64,000 nt of DNA, from positions 1 to 64,000 of the forward strand of contig DASXHZ010000108.1 of NCBI GenBank assembly GCA_036488085.1. Reading direction: 5' to 3'. The notes below the pieces were generated by a model. It ran no database searches. It worked only from the letters and a program-made list of their open reading frames with translations, and had not been told where the DNA came from. The stretch's first letter is position 1; the number at the start of each line of letters is the position of its first letter. A program made the position numbers and the translations under genes. Positions 26,660 through 35,017 of this stretch are shown piece by piece. The stretch comes from DASXHZ01 sp036488085. Lineage in GTDB: Bacteria > Acidobacteriota > Thermoanaerobaculia > Gp7-AA8.

Positions 26660-27110
26660 GCGGCTCCGCCGCAACGGATGATGCTGCGTCCCAAGCGGAC
26701 GCCGTTCCGCCAACCCAGGCCGGTGCTGCGTTCCAAGGCGACGCGGCTCCGCCCCACCCCGGACGGTGCTGCGTCCAAGCGGACGCTGTTCCGCCGCACG
26801 TGCGCGGCGCTGCGACCCAAGGCGATGCTGTTCCGCCGCGCACGGGACGGCGGTTCGCCCCGAAGGGACGGGGCTGCGTCACCGCGGGATGGTGCTGCGT
26901 CGCATTGGGACAAGGTGTACGTCGCCCTGCGGCGGCGCGTCGTCGCACTGAGTCAAGGTGGACGTCGCGATGCGGCGGTGTGGCGTCGCAATGCGACAAG
27001 GTCGACGTCACGCTGCGGCGGTGTGGCGTCGCAATGCGACGGGCGGCGTTTCGCGCTGCGGCGTCGGTGCGTCGCGTTGCGGCGGCGGCGCGTCGCAACG
27101 AGGCGGTACG
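26660..27110. repeat. Degenerate 42/43-bp minisatellite
   Basis: In the first half, TTCCGCC or CTCCGCC recurs at 26664, 26705, 26747, 26789 and 26831, a 41-42 bp period, alternating with GCTGCG at a constant offset. In the second half the motif AAGG followed by GACGTC-like sequence recurs every 43 bp (26912, 26955, 26998). Two stretches of about 27 bp (from 26971 and from 27014) are identical. Each unit looks like two diverged halves of about 21 bp, the same module size as the array upstream of mraZ. On the minus strand the first half reads as repeats of GGTASAW. Confidence 0.75.
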
Positions 27111-27169
27111 ACGACGCGGTGGGGTGTAAGTCGTTTTGGGTGAGCGAATTTGGCGTTGAGGGGGGGAAG

Positions 27170-27235
27170 GTCTTTCAGCAACGGGTCCCTCGACCGTCCT
27201 GCGTCGCTTCGCGACTCCGGCGGCTCGGGATGACA
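27170..27235. repeat. Probable dispersed palindromic element
   Basis: The stretch from TTTCAGCAACGGGTCCCTCG to CGGCTCGGGATGACA, with a small hairpin GTCGC-TTC-GCGAC inside, has the form of intergenic dispersed elements commonly seen in GC-rich genomes. Only one copy is visible in this window, so the call rests on resemblance. Confidence 0.35.
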
Positions 27236-27243
27236 GCGGGCCG

Positions 27244-27663
27244 TCAGGCGGCGGGCGTTCTTGCTGAGGGCGCGAGTAGCGTTGCGGTGATCAGGCAGAG
27301 AGTGATCGCGGCCGACATGGCGATGGGGATGAGGAAGAAGAACCTGCAGTCGAGGAGGGTGATCGCGGCGAAGGAGAGGGCTAATACCCAGGCGGTGATG
27401 CGGCGGTGTGGGTCCGAGGGTGATGCGTTGGCGAGCTGCCAGGCGATGATGGCCGGCAACAGTAGGAAGACGCTGATCGACAGGCCGAAGCCGGTGTAGA
27501 AGTCCCAGTAAGTACGGGTGGATCCGAGGACGTTGAAGTGAGTCGACTGCATGGCGTGCAGATCGACGCCCCATTTCGGATCGGACCACGGGTAGCCGGA
27601 GGTGTGGCCGAGGTCCAGCAGCACGATGAGTACTGAGGCGATGCGATAGAGGACTCGGCCCAC
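27244..27663 (-). CDS. Four-helix membrane protein of unknown function
   Basis: The 139-residue product has four hydrophobic segments (starting near residues 4, 60, 90 and 113) and a conserved-looking loop GHTSGYPWSDPKWGVD after helix 1. Similar small proteins with a GHTxGxPW loop are annotated as hypothetical in several phyla; I know no function. It lies downstream of rodA on the same strand after a 51-bp gap, and could be the last gene of that operon. Confidence 0.65.
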   Translation of the reverse strand: MGRVLYRIASVLIVLLDLGHTSGYPWSDPKWGVDLHAMQSTHFNVLGSTRTYWDFYTGFGLSISVFLLLPAIIAWQLANASPSDPHRRITAWVLALSFAAITLLDCRFFFLIPIAMSAAITLCLITATLLAPSARTPAA

Positions 27664-27714
27664 GGTTGCCTGATCTTAACCGGCGCCGTCCATTACGGGC
27701 AACGCCGGGTAGGG

Positions 27715-28821
27715 TCAGGTGTTTACGAAGCGGCGCATGTCCACGTTCAGCATCAGGCCGACGGCGATGAAGAACATCATCGTCGACGAGCCGCCGTATG
27801 AGACGAGGGGCAACGGGATGCCGGTGGTTGGCAGGACGCCGATCTGCATCGAGATGTTGATCAGGATGTGGAAAATGAAGAACGAGATGAGGCAGATGAC
27901 GAGGAATGTGCCGCCGCGGTCTCTCGCGTGTTTGGCCATCGTCAGAGCCTGAACGATGAAGAAGAGATAGAGGCCGAGGAGGATGGTGACGCCGATGAAG
28001 CCCCACTCTTCGCCGAGGACGGCGAAGATGAAGTCGGTATGCCGGGCTGGTAAGTAGCCGTATTTGGCTTGCGTCCCCTGCGTGAAGCCTTTGCCGTGAA
28101 TGCCGCCGGAGCCGATGGCGATCTTGGCCTGCGTCACCTGATAGCCGGAGCCAAGGGGGTCGCGCTCGGGGTTGAGGAAGATCATGACGCGCTCTTTCTG
28201 GTACCCCTTGAGCGCGAAGAAATAGAGGCCGGGGAGGACGATGAGCGTGATCAGGATCATCGCGACCCAGACGCGCCAGCGGATGCCGCCGAAGAACATG
28301 GCGACGCCGATCAGCGGCGCGAAGCTCGCGGACGTCCCGAGGTCGGGCTCGAGGAAGATGAGGCAGACGGGGAGGCCGATGATCCCCATCGCGATGACGA
28401 ACGTGCGGAAATTCAGGTAGGCGCGGTCGTTCGAGTCGAAGAACTTCGCGAGCATCAGCGCCGTGAAGACCTTCATGAACTCGGATGGCTGGAACTGGAA
28501 GCCGCCGATGCGGATCCAGGAGTGCACGTGCGCGGTCGCTCTTCCCCAGATCAACAGATAGGCGAGCAGCGTGATGCCGATGCCGTACGTGATCGGCGCG
28601 ATGTCGAAGAGGACGTGATAGTCGATGAAGGTGAAGATCGTCATCAGGACGATGCCGATGCCCATCCAGAGGACTTGCTTGTGGAAGGTGTTGAGCGGGA
28701 TGCCGGTCGGGTCGCTGTAGAAAGTCGCGCTGTAGACGAGCATGCAGCCGACCGACGCGATCACCAAGGCGGTGCCGAGAAAGTTGAAGTCGAGACTGGG
28801 TAAAAGGCGGCGATCGATCAT
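27715..28821 (-). CDS. rodA: Rod-shape peptidoglycan polymerase RodA
   Basis: RodA is the SEDS glycosyltransferase of the elongasome, working with PBP2. The 368-residue protein has about ten membrane helices and SEDS motifs FQPSEFMKV, FLEPDLGTS, LPARHTDFIFAVLGEEWGFIG and IPLPLVSYGGSS. It follows mrdA by 15 bp. Operon context (mreBCD-mrdA) distinguishes it from FtsW. Confidence 0.96.
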   Translation of the reverse strand: MIDRRLLPSLDFNFLGTALVIASVGCMLVYSATFYSDPTGIPLNTFHKQVLWMGIGIVLMTIFTFIDYHVLFDIAPITYGIGITLLAYLLIWGRATAHVHSWIRIGGFQFQPSEFMKVFTALMLAKFFDSNDRAYLNFRTFVIAMGIIGLPVCLIFLEPDLGTSASFAPLIGVAMFFGGIRWRVWVAMILITLIVLPGLYFFALKGYQKERVMIFLNPERDPLGSGYQVTQAKIAIGSGGIHGKGFTQGTQAKYGYLPARHTDFIFAVLGEEWGFIGVTILLGLYLFFIVQALTMAKHARDRGGTFLVICLISFFIFHILINISMQIGVLPTTGIPLPLVSYGGSSTMMFFIAVGLMLNVDMRRFVNT

Positions 28822-28836
28822 CGATGGTCCATCTGA

Positions 28837-30816
28837 CTAGTGGCCGAGAGCGCTGTTCTCCGGCTGCGCCGGCTCTTTCGGCGCCACGCCCGGCTGCGGC
28901 AATTTCCCTTCCTTGATCTGTTCCAGCACCTCGGGGTCGGAGAGGTTGAGGCGCGCGTTCGTCCCCTGATCCTGGAAGCGTGCCTGGTAGAGCATCTTCG
29001 CGAGCGGCGCGCAGTCGGTTCCGCCGTGCGCGCCGGCATGCTCGACGAACACGACGACCACCATCTGCGGGTCTTCTTTCTTCGCATACGACGCGAACCA
29101 CGCGTGGTCGCGCTGCATGAACGGCATGCCGGCGGTGCTGAACCAGCCGCTCTGCGCGATGACCTGCACCGTGCCGGTCTTTCCGCTGATGTCGAGGCCG
29201 GAGATGCGCGCGTTGCCGCCCGTCCCTCCGTCTTCGTTGACGACTTTCCAGAGGCCGTTGCGGACGTGCTCGAGGACGCTCGGCGCGAACTTCACCTGCC
29301 GCAGCGCCTGCGCCGCGACCTTGAGGCGCGCCACGCTGCCGTCGGGGTTCGTGTGCTCGATGGTCCGGACGACGTGCGGGCGGTAGACCGTCCCGCCGTT
29401 CGCGATCGCACCGATCATGACCGCGACCTGCAGCGGCGTGACGATGAGCGGGCCCTGGCCGATGGCGACCGAGATGGTCTCCGACGGGTACCACTTCCGG
29501 TGCTGCTTCTCTTCCGCCCACTTCGTCGACGGGACGATGCCGCCCTTCTCGCCGTCGAGATCGACCTGCGTGATCTGGCCGAAACCGAGGTCGTGGGCAT
29601 ACTCCGCGATCGTGTCGACGCCGAGGCGCGCGCCGGTGTTGTAGAAGAAGATGTCGCAGGAGACCTTGAGGGCGCGTTCGACGTTGACGTCGCCGTGTCC
29701 GCTCTTCTCCCAGCAGCGGAACCGGCGGCCGAAGAAGACGCCGCTGCCGCCGCAGGAGAACGTGGTGCTCGGATCGATCTTGCCGGTCGCGAGACCGGCC
29801 GCCGCCATGACGGTCTTGAAGACCGAACCAGGGGAGTAGAGGCCCTGGATGACGCGATTGAGCTCGACTTTGAACGGGTTCGACGCGATGGTCTTGTAGG
29901 TGTCGGTGGTGAAGCGCTTCGAGTAGACGTTCGGGTTGAACTCGGGCGAGGAGACCATGGCGAGGATCTCGCCGCTCCGCGGGTCGAGCGCGACCGCCGC
30001 GCCGACGAACTCGTTCTCGATGAAGTACTGCTCGGCGCGCCGTTGCAGCTCGAAGTCGAGCGTGAGGTAAATGTTGTCGCCGGCCTGCGGATCTTTCCGC
30101 AGCGGCCGGTACTCGCCGAGGCGGCGGCCGTGGCTGTCGTACTCCCAGTACTGCTCGCCGTCCTTGCCGCGCAGGTAGTTGTCGTACATCAGCTCCACGC
30201 CGCGCTTGCCGATGAGGTCACCGAGCTTGAGGTCTTTGCGCGATGCGAGGTCCGTCTCGGTCGCCTCACCGATGAACCCCATCGTGTGCGCGGCCATGTT
30301 GTCGTAGGGGTAGTCGCGGCGCTGCACGGGATTGACGTTCAGCTCCGGGTATCCCATCGATTGCGCCTGGATCGAGGCGACCTGTTGCAGCGTCAGGTCT
30401 TCGCCGATGGTGATCGGCTGCATTCCGACGGCGTTCTCGGTCGCCTTGTCCCAGCGGTCCTGCAACTGCTGCGGCGTCGTGCCGAGGACGCTGCAGATGA
30501 AGGCGAAGAGCTTGTCCTTGTGCGTCTTGTCGCTCTTCATGATCGGCTTGAGGACGACGCGGTCGACCACCAGCGCGTAGGACGGCTGGTTGTCGGCGAG
30601 GATCTTTCCGTTGCGGTCGAGGATCAGCCCGCGTTTTGCCGGGATGATCAGCTCGCGCATGGCGTTGGCGTCGGAGAGGGTGCGGTACTTCTCGGCCTGC
30701 AGTCCCTGCACGAACCAGAAGGAGCCGGCGAGGAAGACGAAGACGCCGACCGTCGCCCACAACACGACGTTGATGCGGAGATTCAGGAACTTCTGGTCGT
30801 CTCGATAAACGCGCAT
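28837..30816 (-). CDS. mrdA: Penicillin-binding protein 2, elongation transpeptidase
   Basis: PBP2 crosslinks lateral-wall peptidoglycan. The 659-residue protein has an N-terminal membrane helix (residues about 18-38), the dimerisation domain (AKRGLILDRNGKILADN), and the transpeptidase domain with SVFK (331-334, catalytic Ser331), SCD (386-388) and KTGT (546-549). Cys355 and Cys368 flank a hairpin near the active site and could pair. The tail is Pro/Glu-rich. It lies between mreD and rodA. Confidence 0.96.
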   Translation of the reverse strand: MRVYRDDQKFLNLRINVVLWATVGVFVFLAGSFWFVQGLQAEKYRTLSDANAMRELIIPAKRGLILDRNGKILADNQPSYALVVDRVVLKPIMKSDKTHKDKLFAFICSVLGTTPQQLQDRWDKATENAVGMQPITIGEDLTLQQVASIQAQSMGYPELNVNPVQRRDYPYDNMAAHTMGFIGEATETDLASRKDLKLGDLIGKRGVELMYDNYLRGKDGEQYWEYDSHGRRLGEYRPLRKDPQAGDNIYLTLDFELQRRAEQYFIENEFVGAAVALDPRSGEILAMVSSPEFNPNVYSKRFTTDTYKTIASNPFKVELNRVIQGLYSPGSVFKTVMAAAGLATGKIDPSTTFSCGGSGVFFGRRFRCWEKSGHGDVNVERALKVSCDIFFYNTGARLGVDTIAEYAHDLGFGQITQVDLDGEKGGIVPSTKWAEEKQHRKWYPSETISVAIGQGPLIVTPLQVAVMIGAIANGGTVYRPHVVRTIEHTNPDGSVARLKVAAQALRQVKFAPSVLEHVRNGLWKVVNEDGGTGGNARISGLDISGKTGTVQVIAQSGWFSTAGMPFMQRDHAWFASYAKKEDPQMVVVVFVEHAGAHGGTDCAPLAKMLYQARFQDQGTNARLNLSDPEVLEQIKEGKLPQPGVAPKEPAQPENSALGH

Positions 30817-30834
30817 GATTAGTTGGCAGAGGGG

Positions 30835-30884
30835 AGAGCGCAGAGCGCAGATGACGTTGTCGAATCGTCTGCGCTCTGCGCTCT
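30835..30884. repeat. 17-bp perfect inverted repeat between mreD and mrdA
   Basis: Bases 30835-30851 and 30868-30884 are perfect complements around a 16-base loop; the arms are made of the tandem heptamer GAGCGCA. A further TGCGCTC copy lies at 30891. The element fills most of the 85-bp gap between mrdA and mreD. A related, less perfect element sits between mreC and mreB (32318-32363). Confidence 0.85.
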
Positions 30885-30901
30885 ATGCACTGCGCTCTCC
30901 A

Positions 30902-31408
30902 TCACCACCCCGTGGGCCGTTGCGTTGCTTCGATTGGTTCTTCCCGCAGGAAGAGGAGCAGTAACTGGTAGACGAACACGCCGAACAGCAGCGTGAAGAT
31001 CGTTTTCACGAGCAGCCCCTGCTCGAACAACTCCACTTTTTGTCTCAGCAGGACATTGACCAAGATGTAGATCACCAGCTCGTTCACGATGACGGCGCCG
31101 CCGAGGCAGGCGGCGAACGGCAGCGTGCCGCGGAGGACGAGGCGTGAGTTGATCGTCGCGACCGCGTACGCGCAGACGGTGAGCGAGAAGGCGTGCAGGC
31201 CGAACATCGCGCCGGAGAAGGCGTCCTGCACGAAGCCGGCGACGACTCCCGCGATGATCGCGCCGAGGACGTTGCCGCCCATCGAGTAGTAGACGACCAG
31301 GATCACGTAGGGATTGAAGAACGCGAGCGCGTTCGGGAAGAAGCTGTCGAGCAGCGAGTGCAGCGTCAGCGCGATCAGGAGGCCGATGATGTAGCGGAGC
31401 CACCTCAC
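30902..31408 (-). CDS. mreD: Rod shape-determining protein MreD
   Basis: MreD is an integral membrane component of the elongasome. The 168-residue product has five or six hydrophobic helices and the weak family pattern (LIALTLHSLLDSFFPNALAF, then VVYYSMGGNVLGAIIAGVVAGFVQDAF). MreD sequences are poorly conserved, so the call leans on topology and on its place between mreC (4-bp overlap) and mrdA. Confidence 0.88.
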   Translation of the reverse strand: MRWLRYIIGLLIALTLHSLLDSFFPNALAFFNPYVILVVYYSMGGNVLGAIIAGVVAGFVQDAFSGAMFGLHAFSLTVCAYAVATINSRLVLRGTLPFAACLGGAVIVNELVIYILVNVLLRQKVELFEQGLLVKTIFTLLFGVFVYQLLLLFLREEPIEATQRPTGW

Positions 31409-32265
31409 GGCGTGTACCCCACGACGGCGCTCGGGATCTTGCGCGTGTGAATGACGATCACCTCTTCGATCGAGCCGAAGTCGACGCTCGGCTTGACCCA
31501 GATGTTCTTGAACAGTTCCTGCCCCTTTTCCGCCTTGACGACGGTGCCGACCGGAAGGCCTTTCGGGTAGATGCCGTCGATGCCGGCGGTGAGGACCTGG
31601 TCGCCCGGCTGGACGTCGGCGAGCGACGCAATGTCGTAGAGCTGGGCGTTGCCGGTGCCGTCGCCCCGCAGGACACCTTCACGCCGCGTCCGCTCGAGCA
31701 GCACGCCGACGGAGCAGTTGTTGTCGATCACGAGCTGCACTTTCGACATGTCCTTGGTCGTCAGGACGACACGGCCGATGAGGCCGTTGGCGTTCACGAC
31801 GGCGTCGTTGACGTCGATCCCCGAAGCGGAGCCGCGATCGAGGATGACGGATTTGAACCGGCCCGCGGTGTCGAGCATGATCGCCTCGGCCATCGTCGTC
31901 TGGAGCTGGAATTGCTCGGAGTAACCGAGCAGAGCCCGCATGCGGCGAAGGTCGGAGTCGGTCTCGCGGAGCTTGAGGTTCTCGACGGTGAGGTCGGTGA
32001 CTTTCTTGTGGAGCGAGACGTTCTCGGCGACGCTGCGGCGCATGTCGAGGTAGCCGTGGTACATGTCCGAGCCGGTCCCGCCGACCCAGTTGACCAGCTT
32101 CGGTACGGGCGAGAAAACCATCATCACGGTGCGCTCGAACAGCGTGCGTGTTTCGCCGATGTATCGGGTGCGCGTGCTGAGGCTCATCAAGACGAAGAGC
32201 AGAGCCAACACGACGATGAAGAGAAGCGTCGGCCTTCGGGGAATGACGTCGACTGGTGCAGCCAT
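31405..32265 (-). CDS. mreC: Rod shape-determining protein MreC
   Basis: MreC is a bitopic scaffold that activates PBP2/RodA. The 286-residue protein has one membrane span (about residues 12-29), a periplasmic coiled coil (SVAENVSLHKKVTDLTVENLKLRE) and the double beta-barrel domain with VILDRGSASGIDVNDAVVNA and GLIGRVV. The stop overlaps mreD. A 111-bp gap with an inverted repeat separates it from mreB. Confidence 0.95.
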   Translation of the reverse strand: MAAPVDVIPRRPTLLFIVVLALLFVLMSLSTRTRYIGETRTLFERTVMMVFSPVPKLVNWVGGTGSDMYHGYLDMRRSVAENVSLHKKVTDLTVENLKLRETDSDLRRMRALLGYSEQFQLQTTMAEAIMLDTAGRFKSVILDRGSASGIDVNDAVVNANGLIGRVVLTTKDMSKVQLVIDNNCSVGVLLERTRREGVLRGDGTGNAQLYDIASLADVQPGDQVLTAGIDGIYPKGLPVGTVVKAEKGQELFKNIWVKPSVDFGSIEEVIVIHTRKIPSAVVGYTP

Positions 32266-32317
32266 TTTTTACGACGGGGGACTCAGCAGATTCTAGGCCA
32301 GTCAGATCGCAGAGCGG

Positions 32318-32363
32318 AGAGCGCAGCGCGCAGAAGAAGCTGTTTTTTTCTGCGCCTGCGCTC
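32318..32363. repeat. Inverted repeat between mreB and mreC
   Basis: GCGCAGAA (32328-32335) pairs perfectly with TTCTGCGC (32348-32355), and the stem extends with one mismatch or bulge through AGAGCGCAG and CTGCGCTCT. The 12-base loop contains seven T. The sequence is clearly related to the inverted repeat at 30835-30884, so one element family occupies the two gaps of the mre operon. Confidence 0.75.
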
Positions 32364-32376
32364 TGTCGACTGCGCA

Positions 32377-33402
32377 CTATTCGATCGAGATCTTTCGCAG
32401 CAGGTTGAAATCGGTGAGCATCTGGCCCGTTCCGAGCGCGACGCATGCGAGCGGATCTTCGGCAAGGGTGACCGGGAGGCCTGTTTCCTCGCGGAGCCGC
32501 TTGTCGAGGTTCTTCAACATGGAGCCGCCGCCGGCGATGATGATGCCTTTGTCCATGATGTCGGCGGAGAGCTCGGGCGGGGTGCGCTCGAGCGCGACGC
32601 GTACGGCTTCGACAATCGTGGCGACGGTTTCGCTGAGCGCCTCGCGGATCTCCTCGTCGCTGACGACGAGCGTTTTCGGCACGCCCTCCACGAGGTCGCG
32701 ACCCTTGATCTCCATGGTCATCTCTTCGTCGAGGGGGAACGCCGAGCCGATCTCTATCTTGATCTGCTCCGCCGTCCGCTCGCCGATGAGGAGGTTGTAC
32801 TTCCGCTTGATGTACTGAATGATCGCGTCGTCCATTTCGTTGCCGGCGACGCGTACCGAGCGGGAGTAGACGATGCCTGCCAGCGAGATGACCGCGACGT
32901 CGGTGGTACCGCCGCCAATGTCGACGATCATGTTTCCGGTCGGGTCGGTGATCGGCAGTCCGGCGCCGATCGCCGCCGCCATCGCCTGCTCGATAAGGTA
33001 AACCTCGGTCGCGCCGGCGCGGAGCGCAGAGTCCTTCACGGCCCGCTTTTCGACCTGCGTGATCTCCGACGGGACGGAGATGACGATGCGCGGCTTCACC
33101 AGGAAGCGCCGTCCGTGCGCCTTCTGGATGAAGTAGCTGATCATCTTCTCCGTGACTTCGAAGTCGGCGATGACCCCGTCCTTCATCGGCCGGATGGCGA
33201 CGATGTTGCCCGGCGTGCGGCCGAGCATCTCTTTCGCTTCCTTGCCGACCGCCTCGACGGTGTTGGTGATCTTGTTGCGTGCGACGATCGACGGTTCCTG
33301 GACGATGATCCCTTTGTTCTTGGCGTAGACGAGTGTGTTCGCAGTCCCGAGGTCGATCGCCAGATCGTTCGAGAACATCGAGAGAAGAGACTTCACTGCC
33401 AT
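32377..33402 (-). CDS. mreB: Actin-like rod-shape protein MreB
   Basis: MreB filaments guide lateral-wall synthesis. The 341-residue protein shows the actin-fold phosphate loops NDLAIDLGTANTLVY and MIVDIGGGTTDVAVISLAG, plus IKIEIGSAFP and the adenosine contact GIIIAGGGSMLKNLD. A purine-rich Shine-Dalgarno (AGAAGGAAG) lies about 10 nt before the ATG. First gene of the mre operon as read here. Confidence 0.98.
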   Translation of the reverse strand: MAVKSLLSMFSNDLAIDLGTANTLVYAKNKGIIVQEPSIVARNKITNTVEAVGKEAKEMLGRTPGNIVAIRPMKDGVIADFEVTEKMISYFIQKAHGRRFLVKPRIVISVPSEITQVEKRAVKDSALRAGATEVYLIEQAMAAAIGAGLPITDPTGNMIVDIGGGTTDVAVISLAGIVYSRSVRVAGNEMDDAIIQYIKRKYNLLIGERTAEQIKIEIGSAFPLDEEMTMEIKGRDLVEGVPKTLVVSDEEIREALSETVATIVEAVRVALERTPPELSADIMDKGIIIAGGGSMLKNLDKRLREETGLPVTLAEDPLACVALGTGQMLTDFNLLRKISIE

Positions 33403-33467
33403 TGGTGTGCGGGCTTCCTTCTATTGAGTTCGATTCGCGGGCTGCAAGAGTGCTGCCCCGTTGAGGT

Positions 33468-34904
33468 TTACTCCTCGACCAACACTACTTGCGACTTCAC
33501 GGTCTGATTTCCGGCGGCGTCGACCGCCTTCACGATAACCGTATTCTGTCCGACCTTGTTGAAGCTGACGAGTTTCTTGAAATGGCCGCTGGTCTCGACG
33601 TCCGCCTCTTCGTCGTTGACGAACACGGTCGCACCCGGTTCGGTCTGGCCTTCGATGATGTAGAACTGGCCGCCGATGTTGAACGGAGCCTTCAGGGTCA
33701 ACGGCGGCGGCTGGCTGTCGGCGGACGACGGGGTGCTCTTGCCGCTGCCGCTGACGCGGAACCGGCGGAAGGGGGAGAACGGCCCGGGGTCGCCGTCGGG
33801 ACCGATCGAGGCAACGCGCCAGTAGAAGATCCCCTCCGACTCGACCTTCGCCGTCGCCTCCAGCTTCGTCCGTCGCGAGTTGATCTCCAGGGTCGAGAAG
33901 AGGCGGGAACGCGATACCTGCAGTTGGTACGCGACGGCGCCCGGCTGCGCCTGCCACTGGAAGCTGATCTGGGTGTCGAGCGCGATCGAGAAGACCTGGT
34001 TATCGGGCGGGTTCGTCACCGCCGGCGGCATCAGGAGCTTTTTGACTCCGCCCAATGCCCCAACGTTCGTGGCGTTGACCTTGTCGCCCGCGGTGATCTT
34101 CACGGCTTCGCCGCCGGCGGCCGGTGCGACGCTCGCCGTACCACGAACCGCCATGACCGAGGTCTGCTCGTCGGCTTTGTTGACGCCGACCTGCGTGGTG
34201 GACTCAGAGTCGACGACGACCTGAGTTCCGGGTGTCCGGACGGTCGACTGGTCGTTGACGGTCGCCACTTCGACCGACCCAAACTTCATCTGGACGGCGT
34301 TGGTCTTCCGCGCCGTCTGGGCGTTCACGGCGGAGTAGATCTCGAGGAGCGCGTTCGGGCCGACGGTGTAGAGCGATCCGTTCTGAAACATCAGCTCAGC
34401 CGAGGCGCTGTCGTGCGTCTTCACCCAGTCGCCGTTGACGAGAGGGGTGCGGAGGTCGGCTCGCAGCCAGTCGCCTGACGAGCCCTTCTGATACTCGACG
34501 TCGCCTTCCAGCGTCAGGAAGCGGGCGTCGTTCTCCTGGTCGCCTCCGCCGCTGACGGCGGCCCGGCTGATGGTCTGCGACTCGAACGCCGCGGCCTGCG
34601 CCTCCTGGTACTTGCGGCCAGCAAAGAAGTTGGAGGCGTCGTCGAGCTTTTTCTGGGCGCGGTCGAACTCGGCTCGGTGGACGGTGAAATCTTTTGACGC
34701 GGCAAGTGAATTGAGAGCCTGGCGGGCATCAGCGATCGCGCCTTCGGCGACCGTCCTCGGGTTTCCCCGCTCGTGACTGACGTAGAACCAGATACCGCCC
34801 GCGAGAAGCGCGAGGAACACGACCAGCCCGATCTTCTTGAGTCGATCGATCGAGATCAGGTACCAGTCGATGTTGTCAGTATTCGCGACGTTCTTCCGCG
34901 CCAT
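33468..34904 (-). CDS. Membrane-anchored FecR-domain protein with Ig/Fn3-like modules
   Basis: The 478-residue product has a short cytoplasmic N-terminus and one membrane helix (about residues 26-43, GLVVFLALLAGGIWFYV), then an Ala/Gln-rich helical segment, a FecR-like domain (LRTPLVNGDWVKTHDSASAE to the STVRTPGTQ and VMAVRGTASV region), a fibronectin-type segment (ISFQWQAQPGAVAYQLQVSR, FYWRVASIGPDG) and a C-terminal Ig-like module (EGQTEPGATVFVNDEEA). It lies 65 bp upstream of mreB on the same strand, so it may be transcribed with the rod operon. Function is unknown; the modules suggest extracytoplasmic protein or glycan binding. Confidence 0.8.
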   Translation of the reverse strand: MARKNVANTDNIDWYLISIDRLKKIGLVVFLALLAGGIWFYVSHERGNPRTVAEGAIADARQALNSLAASKDFTVHRAEFDRAQKKLDDASNFFAGRKYQEAQAAAFESQTISRAAVSGGGDQENDARFLTLEGDVEYQKGSSGDWLRADLRTPLVNGDWVKTHDSASAELMFQNGSLYTVGPNALLEIYSAVNAQTARKTNAVQMKFGSVEVATVNDQSTVRTPGTQVVVDSESTTQVGVNKADEQTSVMAVRGTASVAPAAGGEAVKITAGDKVNATNVGALGGVKKLLMPPAVTNPPDNQVFSIALDTQISFQWQAQPGAVAYQLQVSRSRLFSTLEINSRRTKLEATAKVESEGIFYWRVASIGPDGDPGPFSPFRRFRVSGSGKSTPSSADSQPPPLTLKAPFNIGGQFYIIEGQTEPGATVFVNDEEADVETSGHFKKLVSFNKVGQNTVIVKAVDAAGNQTVKSQVVLVEE

Positions 34905-35017
34905 GCAGAATCAATGGCTTATAGCATAAGGCCCGGCTTGCCGGTGCCTGGAAGTTCCAAGTAAACTGCCGCGTTTTTTCCCAGCGCCTCTAACACCCCC
35001 CGAAAGGTAGTAACTAC

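Larger units (their letters stand above)
26505..27243. other. Gene-free 739-bp region between hslR and a membrane protein
   Basis: No gene could be supported here. The long open frames on both strands run across tandem repeats and into the neighbouring genes' antisense, with Arg/Ala/Gly-rich composition from the repeats. Contents: about 150 bp of unassigned sequence, the 42/43-bp minisatellite at 26660-27110, and a likely dispersed palindromic element around 27170-27235. Confidence 0.7.

Noticed and set aside
26678..27499. 273-residue plus-strand open frame across the minisatellite
   Set aside because: Composition is dictated by the repeats and the frame continues as antisense of the membrane protein gene at 27244-27663.
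27008..29521. 837-residue minus-strand open frame
   Set aside because: It is out of frame with mrdA, rodA and the small membrane protein, all of which are clear genes, and its Arg/Pro/His-rich composition is that of a shadow frame.
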